A stretch of DNA of 64,000 nucleotides from Ancylostoma caninum (lineage: Eukaryota > Nematoda > Chromadorea > Rhabditida > Ancylostomatidae): positions 1,030,001-1,094,000 of the forward strand of contig JBAJFG010000047.1 of the NCBI GenBank assembly GCA_037903475.1, in the 5' to 3' direction. A program made the position numbers and the translations under genes. The notes beneath the pieces were generated by a model. It saw nothing but the letters and a program-made list of their open reading frames with translations. It did no database searches and was not told the origin of the DNA. The first letter of the stretch is position 1. The number at the start of each line of letters is the position of its first letter. Shown one piece after another: positions 49,410 to 62,250 of the stretch.

Positions 49410-49830
49410 AATTGGAGGTTCCGGGTGTGGGTCATCGTGGGTAAGCGATGCGCCTGCGATTGGTTCAATGAAACCCTCGCTCCGCCCTTCAGGACCTACT
49501 CACACTGATTCGCGCGCGATTTCACCATACTTGCCGGGTGTGAGTCATGGTGATGCAAAATGGGCCAGCCTCTTCCCGCCCTTCGGCGTCGACTCGTCGC
49601 CACTCACATTCAAATTTGCACAACTATGGTGAAATCGCGCGCGAATTAGTGCGAGTAGGTCCTGAAGGGCGGGGCGACGGTTCGAGTGAACCAATCGCAG
49701 ACACATTGCCCACCCACTTTTGCCTCATCATGACCCACACCCTACTTGCCCAGGCAAGGGGACAAATCGACGCCAAAAGGTGGGAAGGCGCCGCCCCATT
49801 TTGCGTCATCATGACCCACACCCGGAGGTT
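49410..49830. repeat. Inverted-repeat block
   Basis: 49410-49545 and 49620-49745 are inverted versions of each other, sharing GAAATCGCGCGCGAAT, CCCTTCAGGACCTACTC, ATTGGTTCA and GTGTGGGTCAT. A third inverted/direct GTGTGGGTCATGATG unit lies near 49805-49825. Consistent with a nested MITE. Confidence 0.7.
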
Positions 49831-49849
49831 CCACCGTTGGATGGACGAG

Positions 49850-50070
49850 TTTGTAGGGGCCACCGTGGGGAAATAGTGGTCCCATCGTGGGATTGATAAC
49901 AATGGCAGGCTAACGGTGGGATAAGTGGGGGGGGGGTGGATCCCATAACAGTGGGATAACTAGGGGATAAACGGGGGATAGCGGCGGACCAACCGTCGAT
50001 TTTGGATCCATCATGGGATAACGGTGAGCCCACCGTGGTACGAAAGGTCAGAGTAGCAGAAAAAGTGGGG
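49850..50070. repeat. Degenerate G-rich short repeats, block 2
   Basis: Repeated variants of GTGGGATAAC and CCACCGTGGG with irregular spacing, including a G run at 49927. Resembles the block near 48420. Confidence 0.6.
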
Positions 50071-50445
50071 TCAACCATTGCACAAAGTGGACAAATCCGG
50101 TAGCCTTGGTGAACAGTACCAGGAGTCAGTGCGCACAGGTAGCGGATGCATCCTTACACAAAGTGGAGTCTACCATGACACAAAGTGGACACATCCGGGA
50201 GCCTTGGTGGGCACTACCACGTCAACCAAAAAGTAGACACTACCAGCAGACAAGGTGAACACATGCTGGACACAAAGTAGACACATGGGGGTGCGTCAGT
50301 CCAAGCTGGTAGACACATCCGGGTGGCAAAGTAGACTCGTCTAGAATCGGCGGAAAATATGATAGTTGACACATCTAGCATACCCCGGGATGTGTCAACT
50401 TTTTTGTATCCGAATGTGTCCATTTTGTGTCCTGGTTGTGGCATT
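50070..50445. repeat. Degenerate ACACAAAGTGGACACATCC minisatellite
   Basis: Units with CACAAAGTGGAC, GGGAGCCTTGGTG and GACACATCCGG recur irregularly, in both strands toward 50400. Unit length is variable (about 50-60 bp for the longer form). Non-coding. Confidence 0.7.
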
Positions 50446-50899
50446 TTCTACTCGTGAGCAGCTCTGACGCAGCTCAGACGCAATTGAGACGCGCGCGTTT
50501 TTCTTGACAACAGGTTGGCGCTTTCATCCAGTGACCACGTTGACTGATCCTCATGGAAAATCCTCCAAAAACGGATGGGTGAGTTTGACGCTCGACTAGC
50601 GCATGCATCTAGCATAAATCGTGCTGAATGAATGTGTGCGCAGGAAGGGCGATTAACGCGCGCATCTAATATAAATTATCCTTACCCTTGGCTGATTGGC
50701 TCTCGTCGAATGTCACACATTCCATTTTGCGCCGCCCTAACTCTCCCCGAAACAATATGTTCAAAAACTGCATACGTTGAATCACATAATTACGACTAGG
50801 ATCGCCTAGCGATTTCACGTGGGTAGGAATCTCTAAAAAAATTAGAAGCATTCTGTGTGGGGCACTGCTTTCAAGACATGTCAAAATATCTATTTTTCA

Positions 50900-50925
50900 T
50901 CTTGCAGGGATAGCTCAGGCATAAG
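50900..50925 (+). promoter_or_regulatory. Probable SL acceptor of the collagen gene
   Basis: TTTTTCATCTTGCAG ends at 50907, 18 bases before the ATG at 50926. This is a strong nematode acceptor with no donor paired upstream. Confidence 0.55.
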
Positions 50926-52560
<1,635 letters not shown>

Positions 52561-52785
52561 CATTCCTACTGAGGTCGTCTCAATGTCTACACCACCGCAT
52601 CACCATCGATGCGTCGTTCAGCAGCTTGTACGCCTTATCGTCCAGTTGATCAGAGATGCTGACATTTCATGAACTGCAAAAGCCATGTAGCACTTTGCAC
52701 GAGGATGCCAAGGGAATTCCTCGTTCCTCTGTTTCCCTTGTCGATCACTCATTTCCGTGTATGGGCTGATACACGTGTTGTTTAC

Positions 52786-52791
52786 AATAAA
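52786..52791 (+). terminator. Poly(A) signal of the collagen gene
   Basis: AATAAA 226 bases after the stop codon. Confidence 0.55.
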
Positions 52792-52799
52792 TAACCTTG

Positions 52800-54295
52800 T
52801 TTCTCCAGTTTTTGGCGATTCCACAAGCCATAATGTGAATTGCTTGTTTAGTTATAGCACTGTTTCTCTTCCATTCATAAACATTTTATGTCTCGATGAT
52901 TTTTTTAAACTGAATAACCAATAAGTGTTTCGAATGAGTCTATTTTAGTGCGCTTTCGCTATTCGAATAAATCGAAATTCAATTCACTCGAAATTCGACT
53001 CGAATTTATCAGGCCAAGCCAATGATAGAGGAGCTACTAACTTTGTTTGAATTTTTCCACCTCCTCTACGTTCTGTTTGTGGGTGACGATCAAAAATGTG
53101 AGGACTGATTATCATTGGGTGGTCAGAGGGAGTATGCATGGCAGAAGGAGAGCAGTGGTGGTATCTTGGACTTGCATCCGGAAGGAGGGTTGCATTTCCA
53201 AGGCTGATAAGAGAGTGGGGTCACATTGAGGTCGACTTTTATCACCACCTACCCCAACTTGACCCTGTCGTGGCCCCAGTGATCTCACGGGTCTTTTGCT
53301 TCTATACGCTCTACAGCGGGTGGCCACAGGAATACTTATTACTGTGAGAGGTGAATGAGTAATGTGATAAATTGAATTCGTTTTGTTCAAAATGAGTTGA
53401 AAAATAAATTCGTTTTGAAGGGTAGCATTGTGCCCGTGACACTTTGTAGTGGAGATGAATAAAAAAAAAATAAAAAAAAAAACGTGTGTCTTGTACCATT
53501 TACAGGATAATTGTGAATGGACACGTAGGAGACTCTAGTGGTCATAGATGCGCTCACCACGTCGCATCATGTGCGTCCCGCGTTCTGATCGTCTGCGCCT
53601 CTCCACACTTCGTTGGCATTGCCGTCTTCATTCTCGATCGGTAATGTGGCATAGCGCAGCTTGCGTCCCTTCACTACTGGGTTGCCGCTCTCTCCACATG
53701 GGGTCCATTGTCTGTGCCGAGTATCAATCCAACAACGATAATCGATCTCGTCAATGATATCTTTACTAGCAACGTAGGCGGGCCGACCTGAGAAATACCA
53801 GTCCTTTGTTCGGATGTTGCCCATCCTATTTCGCAACAACAGGTTGTAAAGTGCAGCCTCGGCAGAGCGAAACGCCCTCTGCTCGAGAAAAACAGCCCTG
53901 CAGCCTACAGCCGAGTGCCCTCGTCAATCAACTCCTCCGGGCAGCCACACTCCGCCAGCTGCTCTCCAATCTTCCTCCTTCCTCACTCTTTACGTGAGCC
54001 GCCTAATATCATAAGCCTTACGTTATACACATATGAACTACCCTCGATACCCAGGTACGATATGGGCTTATTTCTCTGATAAGTTCTGTGTTACCCTAAC
54101 CTCCAGGATGAATCGATTTTTTTTCTAGCCAGTACGCATAGCGAATTCTACATGAGTAACGTCTTGAAGGGGAAATTACAAGAAAATACAGCATTGAAAA
54201 AGTGAAATACCATGAGTTACAAAGTAAGTGGAGAGAATTCCATAGAAACCAAGTTTACGATCCCCCTTCACAAAAGTTGCTACTTTTCACCCGAG
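52800..54295. other. Intergenic, no supported gene
   Basis: A minus-strand frame at 53567-53839 (90 aa, with YVASKDIIDEIDYRCW) looks compositionally coding but matches no family I know and has no clear exon partners. An A-rich tract lies at 53461-53483. Otherwise nothing recognised. Confidence 0.45.
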
Positions 54296-54680
54296 TTTAT
54301 TGATTAGCGTGTCGATTATATTGATTTTATCGATTTTTCGCTATTCGCAATCAATGGGAACATATCTGCTTGGGTTCTACAATGGTTTGAACACAAATAT
54401 GGCTACAGTTTTTCACGAAGATGTCGATTTATTGATTTCATCGATTTTTTCTTTTTTTACGCTCGGGTCAGTGAGGACATGCCTGTTGGTGTTTTCCAGT
54501 ACGCTGAAGGCGAATATGACGACCATCTCGTATGAATGTATCGATTTATTGGTCTTATCGATTTTCCATACATTTGTTCATGAGTTGATGAGGACTTCCC
54601 TTCTAGGATTCTCCAATACGCTGAGCAGGAATATGGCAACCAATTTGTACGAATATATTAGTTGACTTTATTAATTTTTT
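54296..54680. repeat. Diverged copy of the 117-bp tandem array
   Basis: Three to four units of about 115-120 bp with TCGATTTATTGATTTCATCGA, GCGAATATGAC/GGAATATGGCAACC and a GTGAGGACATGCCTG block. The order of motifs is the same as at 32400-33424 but identity is lower, so this is an older or separately evolving array. Confidence 0.8.
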
Positions 54681-55877
54681 TTTGCGTTGGGGTCAGGGAA
54701 AAGGAGGTTAGTCATGTCCCCGAAAACGCACATTTCGGAGATGATTAGGGTTTTGAACGAGTTTGTTGGCCTTTGTAATTGTCACACCGTGTAAGTAGTG
54801 CGGGATAACATCACCCCCGAGTGGAGCCGCGGCGCACGCCGTCTAGGCACTACAGATTGCTTCTAAGGCTCCAGCTGGGTTAAAAAATAGTGCAGAGTAT
54901 TAGCACGTGCGATACTTGACATGCTGAACATGACGCTCCATTCTGCATCATGATGCCATCTTCACGTCAGGTGCACATTAAAGACTGTGAAAGACTACCA
55001 AGCAGATAATGCAGTCTGGTTGTCTGCGCATCTATACATTCTTTGAATACAACGCTCTCGTTCTGAATCGATCATGTGGTATAGTGCATGCGAGCGGGTC
55101 CGGGTCATCGAAGCATGCCGCGTAGGGAGTGGCTGCAGAGGCAGTGCTACCCAGCTCGGTGATTGGAGGATTGGATTGACCACTAACAGAATTCGACTAT
55201 ATCACCCTTCCATGTAAGGTTCTACATCCATAGAACAATGATCGATACTAGTGGACTTGCCTCGTTTGTGTCCAGGCACGACCTTAACCTCATAGGAAAT
55301 CGTGTCTTACTGGCGAGCCGGCGTTTCACTCTCGTTGGAAAAGGGGGCGTGGCCAATGATGCCCTGTGGATAAACAGATGCTGCGCTGCTTTTGCTGACA
55401 GCTATGTAGACATGTAGAAAAGTGTGACCACTTCGCGTTTCGACTGCTGCTGCTTACTAGCAAAGATGATGAGCATTTTGAATGGGACCTTTACTTCACT
55501 TAAGAAAAAAAAAAGAAAAGTTTGTGCTGAATGCTACCGCAAGGACTGAACTTTCGCTATTGAGAGAGAAGATAAATGACCAGAGGGTATCATTGGTGGA
55601 TAACAGGCGCCTAGAGAGCCGCCACTCGTGGCGGCAATTAATCACACTCTGCCAGCAGCACTAAGACTCGGGCATGAGGCGATCTCAGGATGCGTTATCG
55701 TGACCTTAGGTACATATCGATCGGGTTTCTGGCGGCAAACTCTTCCACATAAGGTATCAATCGCTATCGACATGTGGTAAGCGATCGATGGGGCTGTTTT
55801 CTTTGTTCGCCAGTGTTCCAGAAATAAACATCCTCCCGCACAGTCGTCTTCCTCACCAGTGTTGCAAGCATTTCTAG
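54681..55877. other. Intergenic / 5' flank of the coiled-coil gene
   Basis: No supported gene. The stretch near 55085 (GCATGCGAGCGGGTC) is shared with 14515, hinting at an interspersed repeat. An acceptor (TTTCTAG, ending 55877) lies seven bases upstream of the ATG at 55885 and is a likely spliced-leader site. Confidence 0.45.
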
Positions 55878-55884
55878 AAGGGCA

Positions 55885-57718
55885 ATGTTTTTTGGAATAA
55901 GTGGTGCTATTCCAGTGTTCGCAATGAATTCGTTTACGAACCAGTGTTTACCCTACCAAGAGCAACAACAACCACAACAACAGCTGCCCCAGCAGAGTTG
56001 CTTCTACTTCTTCGGAGGACCAGGAACAGTTCCTGATGTGGGTTGTTTCACATTTAGAGGTTGCAGATGATTGCAAAGGGTACTTTTCAGACCGCTCTCG
56101 TTCCACAATCAAGTTCCCAATATGGTAATGCCCTGGATGCAAACAATCTTCGTGCAGAGTTGTTGAAGGAGAAAGCGTTGCGCGAAAAGGCAGAGAGTGA
56201 ACTGCAACAGCAAAAGGTCGGTGCTCTGACCTTCGAATTCTTCTCAGCACTCTTGGCCTATTTTTGCTCTAAAGCTCAAAGATAAAATTTCCGCAAAAAC
56301 TCTGCCTGATTAGTGCTTTTTTTAATTTATCGTACTCATTTTGTGCCGTAATGCTGCTTCCGTAGTTTTACAGTAGTTTCGTATATGATAGATAAGGTAT
56401 CTCACAAAATCTCCTCACACTTTGCCTGAGGAAAGGTTACTTGATGAACTTAGCCCAACTGAACTTGCCAACTGCAACATTGTTTCGCACCCCTTGCCAT
56501 TATTTTGTCAAAATTATCATTTTTCTCCAGATTTTTACGGTAGTCTCAGTTTAACTCTCCATTAATCGCATTACGTTATAAAAGCGATTACCGCATTAGT
56601 GTATGCTGTATGAAATTGTAGTCCTGTGCAAGGTTTCAGCCGATCATGTGAGTTACTTTATCTACGGCATCAAATAGTCCATGCTGGCATAGTTTCGGCG
56701 AATTTTTTTTGTGAGGATTTTAGAGTGGAACTACGCTAAATTGTGTGTTATTTTCTGTAAAAAAAAAGAAAACAAATGGAATCGGATTGGAAGATTCTTC
56801 AACTGAAATGAACTATTTGAGCTGCTGTTGGAAGCGCTGATTTCATAGCGAAATTTACTGAACAAACTCATTGGATATCTCGGCTTTCCACAGATTTCAT
56901 TCAGAAATGAATTACTTTTTTTTTACAGAGAATTGTGGCAGACTTGACTGACAAAGTGCAGTGTGCCTACTTCATGATGCTTCAAATGCAAGAATCGTAC
57001 AGGATAAATGTGCGCACTTGAATGATACTTTCTTTCGACCGTAATGTATGAACATCATACATTGTTGAGTTGCCAGTTATTTTCAGAACTACAAGCAAGT
57101 GCTGTCAATGGAAAATACTCAGTTGAAGGGGAAGATCGAGCAGCTGGAAAAAGAAAATGCCAAACTGGCAAAACAGTTGGAAAGCAGCAATGAGGTATAG
57201 TTTTTCTTCGAAAATGACCGATTTTTTTCTAATATGACTGGAGTACTCGTGTACAACTTGCGGAATGTGTCTCCGTTCTCCAAATAATGCGAATTACGGA
57301 TGTTAGTTGCGTAGGATGAGCCCCGCAACTCTTACACTCATCCATATCGTTATCTCTAGGATGTAGTAGATTCAAATTTGCGCATATTTCCGGCTATTCT
57401 TGTGTTACTCTCCAATCGCTGCCCACTTTCTCCCATTATAACTAGAAATCGAGAAAGCCGAAGTAGTTTTACAGAAATCAAGTTTCTGGAACTGAAAAAT
57501 GTCTTTTCAGCAGGATGCCACAATTGCCCAGAAAGAAGGAGACGTAGAAGGTTTCGATGTGAACGAGATGGTGAGATTTGTGAACTATACCAAGATTATT
57601 CAAGCCTGTATCAACACATAATTTTCAGTACGGCACGAAGAATGAACTATTGTTGATGGCCCTCAATTACGACATGACAAGCAGGCAATCTCCTGAGGGA
57701 TTCCAGAGCCATTCATGA
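55885..57718 (+). CDS. Unrecognised 210-aa coiled-coil protein, 6 exons
   Basis: Exons 55885-56028, 56067-56216, 56929-57009, 57087-57194, 57511-57570, 57629-57718 total 633 nt, all phase 0. The start is supported by the acceptor at 55877. The N-terminus is hydrophobic/aromatic, followed by a glutamine-rich stretch (QQQPQQQLPQQ) and FYFFGGPG. Residues about 73-160 form a coiled coil (NLRAELLKEKALREKAESEL, and later LKGKIEQLEKENAKLAKQLE). The tail is short and polar. No family was recognised; a structural or scaffolding role is a guess. The first intron is only 38 nt if spliced as proposed, near the minimum for nematodes, so the first exon boundary is the weakest part. AATAAA at 57797 fits the 3' end. 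Confidence 0.8.
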
Positions 57719-57796
57719 TATTTATTTTTACAAATTACGTTCCTGTATTCGATTTGCCATTGACGTGATTGTCCATGACCGTGCTCATATATTGTA

Positions 57797-57802
57797 AATA
57801 AA
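57797..57802 (+). terminator. Poly(A) signal of the coiled-coil gene
   Basis: AATAAA 79 bases after the stop, with a second overlapping-type signal a few bases later. Confidence 0.6.
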
Positions 57803-57809
57803 TATGAAT

Positions 57810-59190
57810 AAATATTTTATATGACAGCAACAGGTACATTTGCAAAGTAAAAGAAACAAGCAAGAACGTTGCAGTTCAACAACAGCATCAAAGACCCGGT
57901 AGAAAGCAAGCACGTAGATTGTATAGACATTCATTTCCCCCAGAGATCACCGCTCTCGTCCTTTTTCGGTCCTATTCCTTCCTCCTAAGCTGCCCGAAGG
58001 GTGGTGGGGCACGTGAGATCGCACCCGAATGCTCGTATCCAAATTTTAATATGTATAAGCAGTGTCGACCGTTATTGTGTGTGTGGCAGAGGAGACCTTG
58101 ATGCAGCGCCTTCAGATATTCGGGCGTTTAGAGCAGCGTCCCACACCGTCTCTTGCCGCATGACAAACGCAAAAATGGGCGGAGTTGGCACGCATATTCC
58201 GCCGTTAGCTACGCCTATTGCTCCGTTTCGCCTGCCCTGATCCTGCTACGGGAAGGGCAGGATTAAGGCAGATCATCGTCTATTGCAACCGATGGCTACA
58301 AAAATAAAAATGAGTTCAGGCATAGCGAACTGGACGTCTGCAGCAAAGCAGATCTTCCCGTCCGCGCCGCGTCGGCACGCAACCGCATCCCCACGGGGCT
58401 TGTCTATACATATTACACTGGGCCACGGTTTCGACCGGTCCTAATTTGGCCAGACAAGTCCAGTAAGGCTGGTATTGTCTCCGCTAAAGCGAAGACAAGA
58501 CTAAACTTTCACAGCCTTCTGATGGCTTATGTACACCTCGCAGAAATACCTGCAATGCCCTGCCCCACGAGCGCTTTTAGCAGCTTTTGCTGTTCCATCC
58601 GCATCTTCTGCAACTGCTGAAGCTTCCCCCGCGACTATCTGCTAGAAGCATCAGCTAAAAGTGAGTGGGTTCACCGGCGCTCCAAACTGAGACTGGTTAA
58701 CCCATCTGTCAAGATGGGTAATCTCGTCAGTCCAACATGTCAGCTTGTAGAGGACGGGTACCGGTTCTCTAGTGGTGACCCGTTTTGTGGCACCTGTGGT
58801 TAACCGACATGGCATGCCCACGGCGGCCGGGTTATGCACGCTTCGCTGACAATTTTCATGTGGGACTTGCTCAACACCGGAGACAGGCAAACTACCCCGG
58901 TTTGCAGCGATCCCGCTGTGGCGCTGGGGTGAGCCAATACTTGGCTCGGTTTCCGAGCCACGTGCTTCCTCTGTTAGGGAGCGATAGGAACCGTTCCATA
59001 GCTGCGATACCATTCGTCGGCAAGTACAGCTTGTCGAGGCAGAAGCTGGAACGGCAGCAGTCACTACACTGGAACAGGTAAGGTTGCAAATGCCCGGAGG
59101 TTCTTTTAACCCCACATGAAAAACACCAATGCAAATATAAAGGATAATTTGAGTGAAAGAAATCCAATTCTGTCAAGTCAAATTTTCTGA
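57810..59190. other. Region with possible retroelement debris
   Basis: The block at 58447 (AATTTGGCCAGACAAG) matches part of the LTR at 26332 (TTATTTGGCCAGACAAG), so an old related LTR fragment may lie near 58420-58560. The following 58650-59120 is GC-balanced and has long open frames on both strands but no recognised domain. It could be gag-like or simply unrelated. Confidence 0.3.
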
Positions 59191-59194
59191 TTGA

Positions 59195-59690
59195 GATATT
59201 TTGAGTAGACGTGGTCCTCCCGGTGTACCACAGGAACCAGGAAAACCTGGCATTCCAGGTGTACCAGGCATGGATGCTAAATCTGCTGTAGAAGTCTGTA
59301 GGGCATACATTAAGAAAACTTTGTAGAAGAACACAACTCAGTTTATCTCTTTTAGAAGTTGAGGGCAAGAGTATAATATGCCAAAGAGGACCTCCTGGAT
59401 GGGATCCTGGAAAGGTCAGCTGAAGGAAATGATGATGCCCCTAGAGAAAGTGGACGCTCTTTTGTTGGACCTCCTAGAGAACCCGGACTTCCAGGACCAT
59501 CTGGTGAGCCAGGCCCACCAGGCAAAGACGGCGTCGTCGGAAAGAATAGCATGAAGTGGTGTAGTTTTCTATTTCTCATTCTTAAGTAATTTTCATTTCT
59601 GTATTTCTTAGGATAGTTGGATTGCCACATCCGCCTGGTCTTCCAGGTTCTCCGGGCTATAGAGGACCACCAGGACCACCAGGCAGGGTA
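59195..59690 (+). pseudogene. Partial duplicate of the cuticle collagen
   Basis: Copies of exons 4, 5 and the start of exon 6 of the collagen at 50926-52560, with their introns. Examples are the block starting GACGTGGTCCTCCCGGTGTA (59209) and the block with CCAGGCCCACCAGGCAAAGA (59511). It is broken by an inserted base after GTGTACCAC, a deletion after the second CysPro-type stretch, and an in-frame stop soon after (AAGGTCAGCTGA). It ends abruptly in GGACCACCAGG at about 59685, so it arose by DNA duplication, not from mRNA. Confidence 0.9.
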
Positions 59691-59699
59691 AAGCACGGG

Positions 59700-60680
59700 G
59701 AGCGATTTGGAGCTCTCTAATACGTGCCCCCTTTTGCTCTCACATGGGCGTAAGCCACGCCCATGATTTCACCATTCTTGGTTGTCCCAGTCTTTGCATT
59801 GCAATGAGCAATAAAACAGCTTTCATTACATTTCTATCAGTAGTCGGCCTCTCTCAATCTGTAATACAAATTCCAGACATGACAGACAAACCTGTCAGTT
59901 TTAAGGAAACAAGCCGAACAAGTTGAGCATGTTGAACACTCTAAAAGAGCACAGAAAAGGAGGGATCAGATTGGTAGAAAACTGAACTTGTTTGCACAGT
60001 CTTAGACATTGGAGAATGCTGCTGTCCCGAAGCCTCATTTGATGTCGAATTTGCGTTCAGAATGTGAAGAGTGCTTCGATATAGCTTTATTGGATTAGCT
60101 TTCGACGCGTAGCACCTTCTTCAGATCTTAATAGAAAACAGTATAATGCTTCACGAGACAGGACTGTAAGTGGTGACATTGCTTTCACCCACCGAGCTCC
60201 CTGGCAGAAGACAAGTTATGAGATCGTAGTACACTTGGGGTGGTATGCACGAAATTCCGGCTCAGGAAGGCTTTCGCGCGAAGACCCGGGACGGAAACTC
60301 CGTTCCCGGAGGTTCCCGCGACAAAGCCTTCCAGCCGGAACCTTCCGGCACGAATGATCGGTACCTCACTGTTGTTTACTACCAGGGTGTTTTGATTGAA
60401 TGTACGCGAAATCACTTCATTTTAACTCGTGATTCAAACATGTAATAAGCTGTGTGCGGTCGTTGATACCTCTGAACAAAGCAGAGAATCTCGATTTAGG
60501 CTAGTCTGTACTAGATGCTTGCGCCAGTCGCGCCTTGGACGCAAGCAACTGTTTCCTCTTGAAATAGGGGATTTTCCAAGGAGAGGGGGTCAACGTGGCA
60601 TGCTCCTCCTGGAAGAAAACACCACGCGGACGCAGTGAATGGGTGCCAGGATTTAAACACGCGTATTTGACGTGCGTCTA
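59700..60680. other. Intergenic with a possible Penelope-type motif
   Basis: No supported gene. On the minus strand near 60092-60122 the order CTGAAGA, short imperfect stem, GAAA recalls hammerhead-like motifs of Penelope-like elements, but flanking stems are weak. A self-complementary GGTTCCCGCG/TTCCGG-rich patch occurs at 60250-60350. Confidence 0.35.
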
Positions 60681-60759
60681 ACAGTGCCGCTATACTGCTC
60701 GAGGAGTATAGCGGTTTTGGTCGCGGCGTCGCGGCGACAGTGGCCGTCGTGCGTATTGA

Positions 60760-61045
60760 TCGTGGGCGGGGCGTCGCTAGCGACGGTCGCCACTGTCGCC
60801 GCTGTCGTCGACAACAGCGACCGACCGTCGCGGCTGTCGTCGACACTGGCGACCGACCGTCGCGGCTGTCGTCGACACTGGCGACCGACCGTCGCGCTGT
60901 CGTCGACAATGGCGACCGACCGTCGCGCTGTCGTCGACAATGGCGACCGACCGTCGCGCTGTCGTCGACACTGGCGACCGACCGTCGCCGCTGTCGACGA
61001 CACGCCGTCGTCGATCCCGATCGACGACAGCGGCGACCGTCGCGG
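60760..61045. repeat. CGACCGACCGTCGC tandem repeat, left arm
   Basis: About six or seven units of about 31 bp built from GGCGACCGACCGTCGC and GTCGTCGACA, each unit itself partly palindromic. The inverted counterpart at about 62015-62210 has fewer units. Confidence 0.92.
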
Positions 61046-61247
61046 CGACAGACGTGAGTTTTTTGTTTTTGAACAGGTTTTTTTTATAATTTTCTACAGT
61101 TGTTAGTTGTTCTCAGTTAAATCTATGTTTCAGGTGAGGCCTACTGTGCAGAACGAAGCAGCCGACTAAAGTGGCTACCTCCGAAAAATGGGATATCTAT
61201 CAGGAATCGTGAAAGGAAGGTATGAGTGTTTAGCCTGAATAACGGAT

Positions 61248-61674
61248 GGGTCCCGCCACGAAAATTAAAAAACCGGGAAAAACCCGAAAAAACCGGCAAA
61301 AATGCTTACACATACATACATATATACATCGTTTTTTATGGAAAATTTTTTAAAAATATTAGGCGTCGTTTGTAGTGTAGAACTGGAAATTGTGTGTAAT
61401 TGCACAAAATGGGGGGTGAAGGCTGTATCTCGGCTGTATGTGGATATGATGGCATATATACATATATGCCATCATATCCACATACAGCCGAGATACAGCC
61501 TTCACCCCCCGATTTTGTGCAATTACACACAATTTCCAGTTCTACACTACAAACGACGCCTAATATTTTCAAAAAATTTTCCATAAAAAACTATGTATAT
61601 ATGTATGTATGTATAAGCACTTTTCCCGGTTTTTTCGGGTTTTTCCCGGCTTTTTAATTTTCGTGGCGGGACCC
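61248..61674. repeat. 427-bp near-perfect palindrome
   Basis: Centred at 61460/61461 within GGCATATATACATATATGCC. The left and right halves differ at only about ten positions over 213 bp, with no loop. Mirror-image ORFs on both strands are a consequence of the symmetry, not genes. Confidence 0.95.
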
Positions 61675-62250
61675 ACACGTTATCCAGAGACGGGACCTGG
61701 ACAGCTCGATCCAGAATTTTGTGCTGAATCTAAAGGAAAAAGTCCCACTGCTCCAGCTCTTCATTGAAAGGCGCTAATCTAGAAGCTGGATGCAGTTTTT
61801 GAATTTTCGTGGCGGGACCCATCCGTTATCCAGGCCAAACACTCATATTTCCTTTCACGATTCCTGATAGATATCCCATTTTTCGGAGGTAGCCACTTCA
61901 GTCGGCTGCTTCGTTCTGCACAGTAGGCCTCACCTGAAACATAGATTTAACTGAGAACAACTAACAACTGTAGAAAATTATAAAAAACCTGTTCAAAAAC
62001 AAAAAACTCACGTCTGTCGCCGCGACGGTCGCCGCTGTCGTCGATCGGGATCGACGACGGCGTGTCGTCGACAGCGGCGACGGTCGGTCGCCAGTGTCGA
62101 CGACAGCCGCGACGGTCGGTCGCCATTGTCGACGACAGCGCGACGGTCGGTCGCCAGTGTCGACGACAGCCGCGACGGTCGGTCGCTGTTGTCGACGACA
62201 GCAGCGACCGAAACCGCTATACTCCTCGAGGAGTATAGCGGCAGCCTAAG

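Larger units (their letters stand above)
60686..62250. repeat. Compound foldback element, about 1.55 kb
   Basis: Outer arms 60686-61265 and 61795-62250 are inverted copies. Each starts with CTCGAGGAGTATAGCGG at its outer end and then carries the CGACCGTCGCG tandem repeat and about 200 bp of unique arm. Between them lie a 427-bp palindrome (61248-61674) and about 115 unpaired bases. The motif CGTGGCGGGACCCA occurs three times, at the edge of each arm and of the palindrome. No transposase is encoded. Confidence 0.9.

Noticed and set aside
60511..61106. Arginine/serine-rich frames on both strands, and similar ones at 62008-62412
   Set aside because: They are products of the CGACCGTCGC repeat and its inverted copy; there is no start context and no exons.
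61302..61657. Nearly identical 82-94-aa frames on opposite strands
   Set aside because: Mirror images generated by the palindrome centred at 61460, not a conserved gene.
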